This document shows positions 26,888 to 36,119 of a stretch of 64,000 nucleotides of DNA, piece after piece; positions within the stretch are counted from its first letter, which is position 1; each line of letters begins with the position of its first letter. The position numbers and the translations under genes were made by a program. The notes under the pieces were generated by a model. That model saw nothing but the letters and a program-made list of their open reading frames with translations, was not told the DNA's origin and ran no database searches. This stretch comes from Citrus sinensis. Its lineage: Eukaryota > Streptophyta > Magnoliopsida > Sapindales > Rutaceae. The stretch lies in contig NC_068562.1 of the NCBI RefSeq assembly GCF_022201045.2, positions 7,422,001 to 7,486,000 on the forward strand, in the 5' to 3' direction.

Positions 26888-27602
26888 TAAATTATCCTGA
26901 ATTTGCTCTAATGTTCACACGTATATAATTAACTAATTAATACATCAAATTAATGGCTTGGGGCTTCAAGTCACGACAAGCATCAAGAAATTTATATTTT
27001 AGAATTTTTATATTATTCTATCTAATGTAATCATTTTTAGATATGAACACCTTTATTTTTTTTTAAATGCAGATTTTGAATTTTACTAGTTCATAACATT
27101 GTAAAATACTGAATTCGCATTTTCAAAAATATGAACTTCTGCACTAGAGAATCACTCCTATCTAATTTATTCAAAGGAATTATCAATTAAACTTCATATT
27201 TAAAAATCTAGACTTTTTTTTTTATTATGAAGATTATGAATGTTGTTGGAATAATAATAATAATAATTTATTATGTAATTTATTATTGTTCCAATGACCG
27301 TAGTCGCTTTTTCCTTTTTAATTGTGTACGTCCAGAAGTAAACTTACTGTAATTTCTCTTTTTTTTTTTTTTTCAAATACAAAATTTAGCCGTAGTTACT
27401 CTTAAACTTAGTCAAAAATCTTATTTTTTTTAAAAAAAAATTGACATCCAATATTAAATTTGGGGATCAAGTATTCTGATTAGGCATTTAAGCTTAACCT
27501 TTCATCAAAACTACTATAATGAAGCTTTTAAGTGTAATTCCAAATAAAAGCTATTAATTGATTGGCATTATAGGATATGTTTATTTGTCTATTGATAAAA
27601 GT

Positions 27603-27622
27603 AACAAGTATTTTACATGAAA
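27603..27622 (+). repeat. Target-site duplication, left copy (cyclin retrocopy)
   Basis: The 20-mer AACAAGTATTTTACATGAAA occurs here and perfectly at 30801-30820. The empty site in block X copy 2 (about 56003-56022) has a single diverged version of it. The length suits LINE-mediated insertion. Confidence 0.85.
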
Positions 27623-27794
27623 GGAGAAAGAGAGGTGGGAGGGAGAGGCAGGGACTAACATACACATATTATTAAGTTAATGGAGGTGGTGCTGCTGCTC
27701 TTGCACTGAGAAGTAGTGAAATTGAAGACTACAGAGCTTCTTTTTCAGCACAGAAAGTGAAGCTTCTCTTTTCCATAATTATTACTCACTCTCT

Positions 27795-27799
<5 letters not shown>

Positions 27800-27829
<30 letters not shown>
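27800..27829 (+). repeat. (CT)n microsatellite in the cyclin retrocopy leader
   Basis: About fourteen CT units form a pyrimidine-rich stretch some 105 bp upstream of the retrocopy ATG. It was probably carried over from the parent transcript leader, which is inference. Confidence 0.85.
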
Positions 27830-27837
<8 letters not shown>

Positions 27838-29233
27838 TTCTTGTTATGTCTTTTGCCTTCTCTCTTTCTTGACCATTCTCTACTGCATCTACAAAACACA
27901 ACCAATTTATTTTTAGGGAAAAAAAAAAGACAAAATGGAGTTTGATCTTGAGAACCCCTTCACAAGCTTTGAAGAACACCAATCTGATACTCTTTTGGAT
28001 CTTTTTGCCATTGAATATGATCATATGCCTTCACATAACTTCATGCAATACTTAAAAATCACTGATTTTTATGTTTCTCTTCGTCAAGAAGCTGTTTCAC
28101 TGGTTTTACAGATACAATTTTCCTGCAATTTTGAGCCCTTCATTTCCTACCTAGCTGTTACTTACTTGGACCGGTTCATCTCTCGGCAAGAAATTCCGCA
28201 AAGAAAGCCATGGGTTCCAAGGCTTCTTGCGGTATCTTGCATTTCTCGAACTGCAAAGATGAAGAACACCCACTTCCCCATCTCTAAGTTCCAGGGTGAC
28301 CAAGAGCTCATCTTTGATGCACAAACGATTCACCAAATGGAGCTTCTCATTCTTGATGCATTAAATTGGAGAATGAGATCAATAACGCCTTTCTCATTTC
28401 TCTATTTGAGCCGAAAGATCCTCCATTGACACAAGCTCTCAAAGATCGAGCTACAGATATCATCTTCAGAGCTCATAGTGAAATCAAGTTACTAGAGTTC
28501 AAGCCATCAGTAATTGCGGCATCAGCAGTTCTTCTGTCATCACATGAACTGTTCCCATTGCAGTTCCCTTCTTTCAAGACTTCAATTTTAAGTAGTGACT
28601 ATGTAAATAAAGAGGACCTGCTAAAATGCTTTGATACAATGCAAGAAATGGTGGAAACGGACGGCTGTGAGTCCATTTTAGATACACTGTCAAGCTCAAG
28701 AACTCAATTTAGTGTGGTGGATTACAAATGCACGAAATCAGAAAGCCAACAAATCACGAATAGTAGCATCACAACTACAACTATGATGCCAGAAAGGAGA
28801 GAAATCAAGCGACGCAAAATGAATGGTTTTTGCAGTGAAGCGAATTCCAGCTTCCTCGTATTCAAAATTGTTGAATGCACTGAAAGACGACGAAATTGGT
28901 CCAAATTGCAGCAGCACATTGTCAGCGTCTAAAGAAAAAGTGAAAAAGAAAGGTAACGGATGGTCCTGATTTGAATTTGAAGCAGATTAGCAGAAGATAT
29001 TGAAAGCTCACAATGAGGCTCAACCCCCAACTCAACTAAGGAAACAAGCAAATATTTAAATTTAATAAAGAGAAGATTTTGTACCATGAAAGCACAAAGT
29101 TGGAGGAGTGCAATGTTGAGTGCTACTCTAAATAATTGTTTTGTGTTATTGGGTTTTTTGGTTGTCTCAATGTCTCTCGCTCGGTGGCGGCCAAGCAATA
29201 ACAAATGCTTTCAATTCAAGAAGATGATAATAT

Positions 29234-30775
29234 TGGGGAAAAATCAGGTTTTTTAAATTTTTATAAAATTTTTTAAGACCGCTCTCATATAATATATAAG
29301 AATTTGTATTCTAGAAATCGTACCTTGAAAATCCGAGTTGGCTTTTTTCGCTGAAGTGATTTAGGCTCCTAGATCACGATCCGCCACCACCACTCCTGTT
29401 AGATCACGATCCGTCACCACCACGCTTGTTAGATCACGAACTGTTACCAATGATCTTCCAGGTTATGACTCAGGTTCGATGTGCACTTGACGTGTGGGCG
29501 CCTTTATCACTACCAAAGCAACTAGCACGAGAAAATTTTTCTCTCAACAATAGAGAGAAAAATCTTATTCTCTGATCTGTATAAAGTGGCTTCTCACTTT
29601 TTCTTTAAAGAAAATAAGCCTTTTATATCACCCTTTAGTGAAAACCCTAGGCTCCAAAAAATGCCCTAAATAAAACTCACGTTACTTTTCATTTAATAGG
29701 GGACCCACCATGTAAAATAACACAAGGCCCTTTACACATAAGCTTATTAAATGGAGCCTCCCACTAAATGATATATTTAGGCTTTTGACCTAAATAGCTA
29801 GTTATCTTGCTTATTAGTCCAGTAGTGGTGCAGTCAATTAAATGAGCTAACCCGGGGATCATTTGGGAACATACAATAGTGGTTATAACAATTAGGCCTG
29901 TAATTAAACTAGCCTAATTATTTAATTCCAAATCTACTCCACTAAAAGATTGGAACTGACTTCCATAATTGTATGCTCGAATAATAATTCGTCCCAAGCC
30001 ACATTGATTTCTTTACTGCACAATCCTTTGTACCACATCGTTAATTAAATTAATATCTCAACTGTCCAATCAATTTAATAACATCTTATTCCTTGATCCT
30101 TACTGATTTTCTCTAATGATCATTTTTAACATACTAAATATGTTGACACACTCTGGCCAGAGAATTCTATGATCAAGTGCCGAAAACCCATCAAGAAATG
30201 TGTTGTACAAATTCTATATTGTTAATCCATAACTCCAATACTCATAATTGCTCCCACCAAGATACAGGGTAATCTTGACCACAAAGATGTGTCGTGCCCA
30301 TTGGTAACTCAAATGGAATAACAATTACAATCATGAAATCATAATTAACTCAAGATTAAGATTACAGTAAAATCAATGCCTATGAGATTTAATAAGTCTG
30401 ACAGTTATTACAAAGTTAATTAAATCTCACATGTGATCCTGTTCAATGTAGTCGTACTACATCAATAAATTCATACATGATTAAGACAAATCATTAAATG
30501 AATTTATTACAGTCTATACCTAAATAAAGTGCCCAACTTTATTTATCAACTGCGAACTAAATTTATTTAATCATAAGATAACTTGTATTTATGTCTTCTG
30601 TGAATCCACATAATGATCACATAAATACATATAATATGATTAAATGGACTTTAATCCACATATTAATGCAATTAAGATGTTTGAATAAAATACCTCATTT
30701 ATTTTATTAATCATAAAAAATGTTTATTACAATTAAATAAACACATATGCTTTTAAAGAGCATATTTTTCCAACA
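29234..30775 (-). mobile_element. Solo LTR (Copia-like, about 1.54 kb)
   Basis: Read on the minus strand it starts TGTTGGAAAAATATGC and ends ATTTTTCCCCA, the TG...CA form of an LTR. The direct repeat GATAATAT is found at 29226-29233 and 30776-30783; if the left edge is placed three bases further out, the duplication is a 5-bp GATAA and the ends are TGTTGG/CCAATA. No gag or pol is present, so this is one LTR left after recombination. It interrupts the tail of the cyclin retrocopy, so it is younger than it. The Copia assignment rests on terminal sequence and length only. Confidence 0.75.
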
Positions 30776-30800
30776 GATAATATTTTTTTGAGGAAAAAAA

Positions 30801-30820
30801 AACAAGTATTTTACATGAAA
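30801..30820 (+). repeat. Target-site duplication, right copy (cyclin retrocopy)
   Basis: A perfect match to 27603-27622, preceded directly by the A-run 30794-30802 that represents the poly-A tail. A few A residues at the junction are shared, so the true duplication is 18-20 bp. Confidence 0.85.
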
Positions 30821-31005
30821 ATTTTTAGGTAGTGAAGTTTAAAAGAGTAATGTCATGCTTACTCACTTTGGATACTCAATTGTGATAATTAATAATGTGG
30901 TATTTTATGTGTCATCTGTTAAGTGAGTTGTAAAAATAATTTGTTGAGTGCGTTGTAAAAATAATAAGTTAATAATTAATAATAAAATCAATTCATATCA
31001 AATAC

Positions 31006-31303
31006 TGATATGTTTGAATTTATAAAGAAGAAGTGAAGAGAAAGAAGAGATGGTTTGGTTTTCTTAATTTCCCCCCTTTTTTATTGAAACACTTCCGACT
31101 ATATATAATAGTCTTTACAATACTGAAAATTAACAAACAATGCCAAAAAAAATAGGAAACCAACTTCCCACTTCGCTGAAAATCAGCACATCACGGGATT
31201 ATTGAACAAAACCCACAACTAAATGTAACACGTGCATGCATGGCTCCATGAATGATGGCGTGAATAATGGCTTGCATGGCTCCATGAGTAATGGCACGTA
31301 TCA
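31006..31303 (-). repeat. 3' LTR of the young gypsy element
   Basis: 298 bp, apparently identical to 32968-33265. It contains a TATATATAATAG-type AT box in its middle and supplies the last 37 or so codons and the stop codon of the element ORF. Confidence 0.93.
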
Positions 31304-32942
31304 TTCCTCCCCGCTCAAGGATCCTTGTCCTCAAGGACAAAATCAGGAAATGACTTGGAGAAACGCCATTCATTCTCCCAGGTGGCGTCTTCCATCGGCG
31401 CATATTAGACCAAAGGAAGTTATGTTTGATTCGAGAGAGAGTTTTATGGAAACCAAAGTGACCACCAATTGGAGATGAATGACAATCCGCCATTATTTTT
31501 GGAATTAATGTTGAGGTGGGGCTAAGATAAATTCTGTTGCGCTTAAACCAAACTCCATCTCGTTGGTACAATTGGTGACGTGATTGAGGAGGGCTCTTTT
31601 CAAGCAAATCTTTGTAAAATGAATCCCGGTGAACTTCTTCTTGGAGAGCGTGAATGATGAGCGTGAGCGCTTGACACTGCCCAACACACTCTATCTTTTC
31701 TCGGTTTGCAACCATAACTTGAAGCTTCTTGTCTCTGACCACTGGTAACCCAAATTTGGAGACTATGGATTGATCAATGAAGTACTGAGTGCTGCCGCCA
31801 TCTATCAATACAGTTACTTCCTTATTTTTCAGCTTGCCCGAGACTCGAAGGGTCTGGGGATGTTCAGTTCCTGCCATTGCATGAAACGAAATCTCAGGTA
31901 TGGTTTCTTGAGTGTCCTGTTCGAATTGAACGCCGTTAACATCCTCACTTCCTAAATAGGGCAGGTCTTCGATCATGAATAATTGTGGTCGTTCGCAGCG
32001 GTGGCCTGGTGTGAACTTCTCATCACAACAGTAACATAATCCCCTTTCACGCCTTTCACGTGCCTCTTGATTGGTGATACGACGGAATGTTGCTGGCGGT
32101 GTCACAGGATTTTGGTTTGGGCGCTGGTTTGGAGGGGGTCCTAGAACACCAGCCGTTGGGTTGAGTCCTGGTCTTTGCGTGATCACAATGGATTGGGAGC
32201 AAGCTGCTTGGGTCGGTTTCTGTTGTAATTGGTTTCGCTCCTCAATTAATCGCGCCACACCTATCGTGTCCAACAATGTCCGAGGTTGTTTAATTTTCAC
32301 GTCCAACCGGATGTCATCGCGAAGTCCTGCAACAAAGCAACCAATCAAGAAATTTTCCGGTAAGCCATCAACCCGGTGTGAGAGTCTTTCGAAAGCTTCT
32401 TGATATGCGGCCACCGACGAGGTTTGTTTAAGGCGAGTCAAAGCTTCTGATGGGTCCTCGTAATCTGTTGGACCAAAACGGAGGTGTACTGCCTTGGTGA
32501 ATTCTTCCCATGTGAGTGGCCCACGAAACTTTGTCAACCACCTATGCCACTGTAAAGCAATTCCTTCTAAGTGAAAAGATGTTAGCTGAACTTGTTGGTC
32601 TGGGGAAATATCTTTGAAATCAAAATATTGCTCTGCCTTGTAAATCCAGCCGGTTGGGTCCTCGCCGTTGAACCTTGGAAAGTCCAACTTGAGGTGGTGA
32701 TGGGGCCGCTCATGGTGGATGGAAAGTTCATTGACAGCATTTGAACGAGAGGTTTCTTCAGGAGCAAATGGGTTGGTATCGGGTTGGCTGGAACTTGGGT
32801 TCCGAGAGTGACGAAGAGCTTGAAGTTCAGTTAACACAGCTTGCAAGGCAGCATTAACTTGGTCAAAACTTGCTTCATGTCGAGCTAAAGTCGTGGTGAC
32901 GTCATTGCGGAACTCTGCATTTGTTTTGCCGCGAGTGTCCAT
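31191..32942 (-). CDS. Gag-protease ORF fused in frame to the integrase N-terminal zinc region
   Basis: A single uninterrupted ORF of 583 codons. It starts three bases beyond a short leader after the primer-binding site (MDTRGKTNAEF). Roughly residues 75-250 are a Ty3/gypsy capsid domain (FPRFNGEDPTGWIYKAEQYF; LTSFHLEGIALQWHRWL). Residues about 305-317 are a CCHC-like zinc knuckle (CYCCDEKFTPGHRC). The aspartic protease motif reads VLIDGGSTQYFID, where relatives usually have LIDSGATHNFI, so the catalytic DSG is DGG. After about residue 430 the frame jumps into the integrase HHCC neighbourhood (PIGGHFGFHKTLSRIKHNF) and then into unrelated 3' sequence and the LTR. The CXXC half of the zinc site is lost. 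Known family features support gag function; protease activity with DGG is doubtful. The open frame despite the deletion fits recent mobilisation. Confidence 0.88.
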   Translation of the reverse strand: MDTRGKTNAEFRNDVTTTLARHEASFDQVNAALQAVLTELQALRHSRNPSSSQPDTNPFAPEETSRSNAVNELSIHHERPHHHLKLDFPRFNGEDPTGWIYKAEQYFDFKDISPDQQVQLTSFHLEGIALQWHRWLTKFRGPLTWEEFTKAVHLRFGPTDYEDPSEALTRLKQTSSVAAYQEAFERLSHRVDGLPENFLIGCFVAGLRDDIRLDVKIKQPRTLLDTIGVARLIEERNQLQQKPTQAACSQSIVITQRPGLNPTAGVLGPPPNQRPNQNPVTPPATFRRITNQEARERRERGLCYCCDEKFTPGHRCERPQLFMIEDLPYLGSEDVNGVQFEQDTQETIPEISFHAMAGTEHPQTLRVSGKLKNKEVTVLIDGGSTQYFIDQSIVSKFGLPVVRDKKLQVMVANREKIECVGQCQALTLIIHALQEEVHRDSFYKDLLEKSPPQSRHQLYQRDGVWFKRNRIYLSPTSTLIPKIMADCHSSPIGGHFGFHKTLSRIKHNFLWSNMRRWKTPPGRMNGVSPSHFLILSLRTRILERGGMIRAITHGAMQAIIHAIIHGAMHARVTFSCGFCSIIP

Positions 32943-32954
32943 GGTTGGACCTTG

Positions 32955-32966
32955 GCTCTGATACCA
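32955..32966 (-). promoter_or_regulatory. Primer-binding site (initiator tRNA-Met type)
   Basis: TGGTATCAGAGC on the minus strand is the standard plant retrotransposon primer-binding site complementary to the initiator tRNA-Met 3' end. It lies one base from the 5' LTR and 12 bp before the ORF start. Confidence 0.93.
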
Positions 32967-32967
32967 C

Positions 32968-33265
32968 TGATATGTTTGAATTTATAAAGAAGAAGTGAAG
33001 AGAAAGAAGAGATGGTTTGGTTTTCTTAATTTCCCCCCTTTTTTATTGAAACACTTCCGACTATATATAATAGTCTTTACAATACTGAAAATTAACAAAC
33101 AATGCCAAAAAAAATAGGAAACCAACTTCCCACTTCGCTGAAAATCAGCACATCACGGGATTATTGAACAAAACCCACAACTAAATGTAACACGTGCATG
33201 CATGGCTCCATGAATGATGGCGTGAATAATGGCTTGCATGGCTCCATGAGTAATGGCACGTATCA
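32968..33265 (-). repeat. 5' LTR of the young gypsy element
   Basis: 298 bp, no difference from the 3' LTR found by eye. LTRs are identical at insertion, so insertion is recent on an evolutionary scale. Confidence 0.93.
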
Positions 33266-33402
33266 AATACATGTTATTAAATGATCCGAAACACATCAGT
33301 GAGTACTCTAAGTAAGTATTTAAACTTAGTAAACATAGCATTATTAATTGTAAAAATAATTGCATGATTTATGATGTGTGTGTGTCAATTAATTCACAAG
33401 GC

Positions 33403-34003
33403 GTACTACACACAACACATTGAGATTCAAAGAGCATATTGCTATTTGATGGAACATAGTTGTAAGGTATTATGCAAATTGGACTTGCTTCCACCACTCA
33501 AAACTGGTTAATTGCTTTCTGTAAATAGAAACCAATCCCTTGTACTCTGTCAACGAATTCATAGAAAATGGAAGGGAAAGAGGAGCTTTCAAAATTGCTT
33601 TTCTTTAGTTATTATCATCATGCTTCTTTAGCTTTTCTTCATTTAAATACCTTGCTTGCACATTTTAGACATTTATCAATTTGATCTGCAAAATTGGCAT
33701 ATTATTTTAGGAAAGAGGTAGTAGAAGCAATCTATAAAAAGAATTCATTGAAAACAGCCCCATGTAAGTAAGTGTTTACGGAAAGCGATGGTAAAATATC
33801 ACCACTAACAAAGTTCATTATTTAAAAGGCACAATATCTAAGCCCAAAAAGATTACGTTGGCTAGGGTACACTGGCTCTCGTTATATCTTCAAATTCAGG
33901 ACCATGTTCGCACTAGCAAACCAAAGCAAGACCATCAAGAAGCGCTTATTCAAAATATATTAAAAGCGAACCAAGCCATAATTAGTTCTTTTGGATGCCA
34001 GAA
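33403..34003. other. Spacer between block X copy 1 and CYP92A gene A
   Basis: Non-coding AT-rich DNA containing the 3' untranslated region of gene A at its right end. It is part of the roughly 5.3 kb (33403-38712) that has no counterpart in unit 2. Confidence 0.5.
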
Positions 34004-36016
34004 TCACAGACTATAAAGATGGAATGAAAGCCTTGGCTGAGCCACGACTTCAAGCGGAAATTTTTTCGGAGTGGAAAGGCCAAAAGTTTCCTCCATATTA
34101 AGCTCCTGATTGCTCATATTTCCAGGCAATTTCCATGAAAATCCATGTAAAAGATTAGCCAAACTTGATTGAACAACCTTAAGCCCTAGACTCATCCCTG
34201 GGCAAATTCTTCTTCCTGTACCAAAAGGCAGCAACTCAAAATCACGCCCTTTCACATCAATTGATTTTCCAAGGAACCTCTGAGGGTAAAATTCATTAGG
34301 ATTTTCCCACAAAGCAGGGTCTCTCCCTATCGTCCATACATTAACTAGGACTCGGGTGCCTTTAGGGATGTCGTAGCCGGCAACTTTGCAATCTTCACTA
34401 GCCATTCTTGGCACCAGTGTTGGAGACACCGGGTGTAGACGCATTGTTTCTTTAACTATGGCGTCGATGAATGGGAGATTAACGATATCTTTCTCTTCAA
34501 CCCATCTTTCTTTTCCGACTACTCTATCTAGTTCTTCGGTTGCTTTTTTGAGAAGTTTTGGTTTTTTCATTAGTTCAGAGATAGCCCATTCCACTGTCAC
34601 TGCTGAGCTCTCAGTCCCACCAGCTAGTAGGTCCTATAATACAAGAAAGATAAAGATTAGGAATCCTGTACAAATCTTGTACGCTAACTGGCTCTCACTT
34701 GCAAACTTGACTTTGAAATCGATCGTTTGATTATTGAACAACCAGTTATGTGGAAACTTTAAAACTAGGCATATATATAAGTCATATGTATGTTACTAGT
34801 AAACTTCTTTGCTGAGTACAACCAAGACAGTTCATATTATGGCCCGTGAATTGATGAACCAGAGACCGATATGTAAATTATATGCAAATTAAGTCGTAAC
34901 ATATATGAACCACAAAAGCACATGATTTACTTCACCATTACCCAAAAGACGTTATGGCAACCAATAATGTCACTTTTAAAGAAATTAAGTATGATTAAAA
35001 AAAAAGAGAGAGAGAAAAACAAATTCATTTGACTCTAGTCTCCATGTCCGTATCGACAAGAGTTCTTGTAAACGAAATATGAAATGATAAATAAATAAAT
35101 AAATTATTTGAAAAATAAATACCTGGGTTACAGCTTTGAGGCTATGTCTTTCAAGTTTAACTTCAAGAGTAGGATCATCAGCAAGCTGCAAAAGCACATC
35201 CATCATGTCTTTAGCCTCATAATTATCGACCCCCTTTCTTCTAGCGTTATGATCATCCAACTCGTACTCAAATAACCTGTCAAATTTCTTAGCCAAAACC
35301 TTCATTCTCTTTATATAACCTTGTAAATCCAAGAACCCTAACCAAGGAATCATATCGCCAATATCCAAAACCCCGCCTAAAATAAACAACTCATCGGCCA
35401 TTTCCTTAAACTCATGTCGTGCCACAATCTCATTTGTGTATTTTTTCCCTAAAACCATACGGCTCATAACTTCAAGATTCAAATCTAAAAGATTATCCTT
35501 CAATATAATAGGCTTGCCAGATGATTCATACAAGTTTCTGAGAAACAACATCGTTTCTTCTACTCTTATGTATTCATATGAGTTGAGGCGTTTAGCAGTA
35601 AACAATTCCATCAAGCATATTTTACGTAATTGACGCCAGTATGGTCCGTATTGTGACCATGTAATATTTGAGTAATTGAAGGTTGTGTACTTACCTGCGG
35701 CCAGTTTGGGCCGGTAAGAAAACAGAGCGTCGTGGGTTTTAAGGAAAGCCTCCGCCATCTCAACGGAAGATCCCACAACAACGGGGAATGATCCGAATTT
35801 GAGTTGCATGATAGGCCCATATTTTTCGGACAGAGCATGGATGGACCGATATGGAAGTGGGCCTATGAGGTTGAGGTTTCCGATGATCGGCCATGGCTTT
35901 GGGCCAGGCGGTAAGTTGAGTTCCCGGCGGCGAAGACGGAGGGAGAGGAGTATGAGGGCTAGGGTTGCTAACCATGCGGCCAAGTAATAAGCCCAAGAGT
36001 GATGAATGAGCTCCAT
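34004..36016 (-). CDS. Cytochrome P450, CYP92A subfamily (gene A)
   Basis: An ER-anchored haem mono-oxygenase of the plant CYP71 clan, close to tobacco CYP92A proteins. Exon 1 is 36016-35123, exon 2 is 34633-34004, with a 489-bp phase-0 GT-AG intron; 1524 bp, 507 aa. I chose MELIHHSW as start because it aligns with the family; an upstream in-frame ATG at 36028 adds four residues. The order is a membrane anchor (residues about 8-25), the proline hinge LPPGPKPWPIIGN, I-helix AGGTESSAVTVEWA, K-helix KETMRLHP and haem loop FGTGRRICPG with the cysteine ligand. It is the most diverged of the three: PQRF replaces PERF in the ERR region (the Arg is kept), FGTGRRIC replaces FGAGRRMC, and several residues are missing after the KKYT motif. 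Substrate is unknown; CYP92 enzymes act on flavonoids, brassinosteroids, fatty acids or terpenoids in different plants. Confidence 0.92.
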
Positions 36017-36080
36017 TGTAGTAAACATTAGCTAGTTTACTGGTGTGGAGTTGCAAGCATTGCGGGATGGAGTGGTCTGG

Positions 36081-36089
36081 TATTTAAAG
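36081..36089 (-). promoter_or_regulatory. Probable TATA box of CYP92A gene A
   Basis: On the minus strand CTTTAAATA lies about 65 bp upstream of the start. It differs from the CTATAAAT box of genes B and C, and the surrounding promoter sequence is not shared with them. Confidence 0.4.
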
Positions 36090-36119
36090 TACGGAATGGC
36101 CCAAATATATCTACGAGAA

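Larger units (their letters stand above)
27623..30800 (+). pseudogene. Processed retrocopy of a D-type cyclin (CYCD6;1), frameshifted
   Basis: An intronless copy of a CYCD6;1-type cyclin. The reading frame begins at 27935 (MEFDLENPF), runs through the cyclin box (SYLAVTYLDRFIS, KPWVPRLLAVSCIS, FDAQTIHQMELLILDALNW, RMRSITPFSFL) and breaks at about 28400. The rest of the protein (SLFEPKDPPLTQALKDRA, LEFKPSVIAASAVLL, YVNKEDLLKCF) continues in another frame to 28932. Plant CYCD6 genes have several introns, and none is present here. Twenty-bp target duplications flank it (27603-27622, 30801-30820), and an A-run (30794-30802) sits directly before the right one. About 310 bp of leader with a CT repeat precedes the ATG. 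At the break, comparison with Arabidopsis CYCD6;1 suggests a 16-bp loss between short direct repeats. A solo LTR (29234-30775) later split the 3' tail. The usual SLAAKM-like motif reads SRTAKM. A functional product is unlikely. Confidence 0.88.
31006..33265 (-). mobile_element. Young, internally deleted Ty3/gypsy LTR retrotransposon (2.26 kb)
   Basis: Two direct 298-bp LTRs (31006-31303 and 32968-33265) look identical base for base. They start TGATACGTGCC and end AAACATATCA on the minus strand. A 5-bp duplication AATAC flanks the element (31001-31005, 33266-33270). The primer-binding site TGGTATCAGAGC (complement at 32955-32966), matching plant initiator-Met tRNA, sits one base inside the 5' LTR; a purine tract GAGCGGGGAGGAA (complement at 31304-31316) abuts the 3' LTR. 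Between them lies one long ORF holding gag, protease and only the integrase zinc-binding region. Reverse transcriptase, RNase H and the integrase core are absent. It must depend on a full-length partner for movement. The corresponding position in block X copy 2 (about 56182) is empty. Confidence 0.93.
24860..33402. repeat. Duplicated block X, copy 1 (expanded by insertions)
   Basis: Non-coding DNA collinear with 53655-56332: for example ACAATTCAAACTGTATCAAATC (24919 and about 53717), TGTAACAGCACGC (25540 and about 54325), CTCACTTTGGATACTCA (about 30862 and 56065). Copy 1 is about 5.9 kb longer because it alone carries a MITE (26626-26887), a cyclin retrocopy with nested solo LTR (27603-30820) and a gypsy element (31001-33270). 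The backbone itself has no recognisable gene. Confidence 0.85.

Noticed and set aside
28366-28932. 188-codon frame as a separate gene
   Set aside because: It is the second half of the cyclin retrocopy in another frame; its first codons read the 5' side of the break out of frame.
34985-35122. Extension of CYP92A gene A exon 1 past residue 298
   Set aside because: The frame continues into the intron; a consensus CAG|GTATTT donor at 35123/35122 and the in-frame exon 2 acceptor give the family-standard protein.
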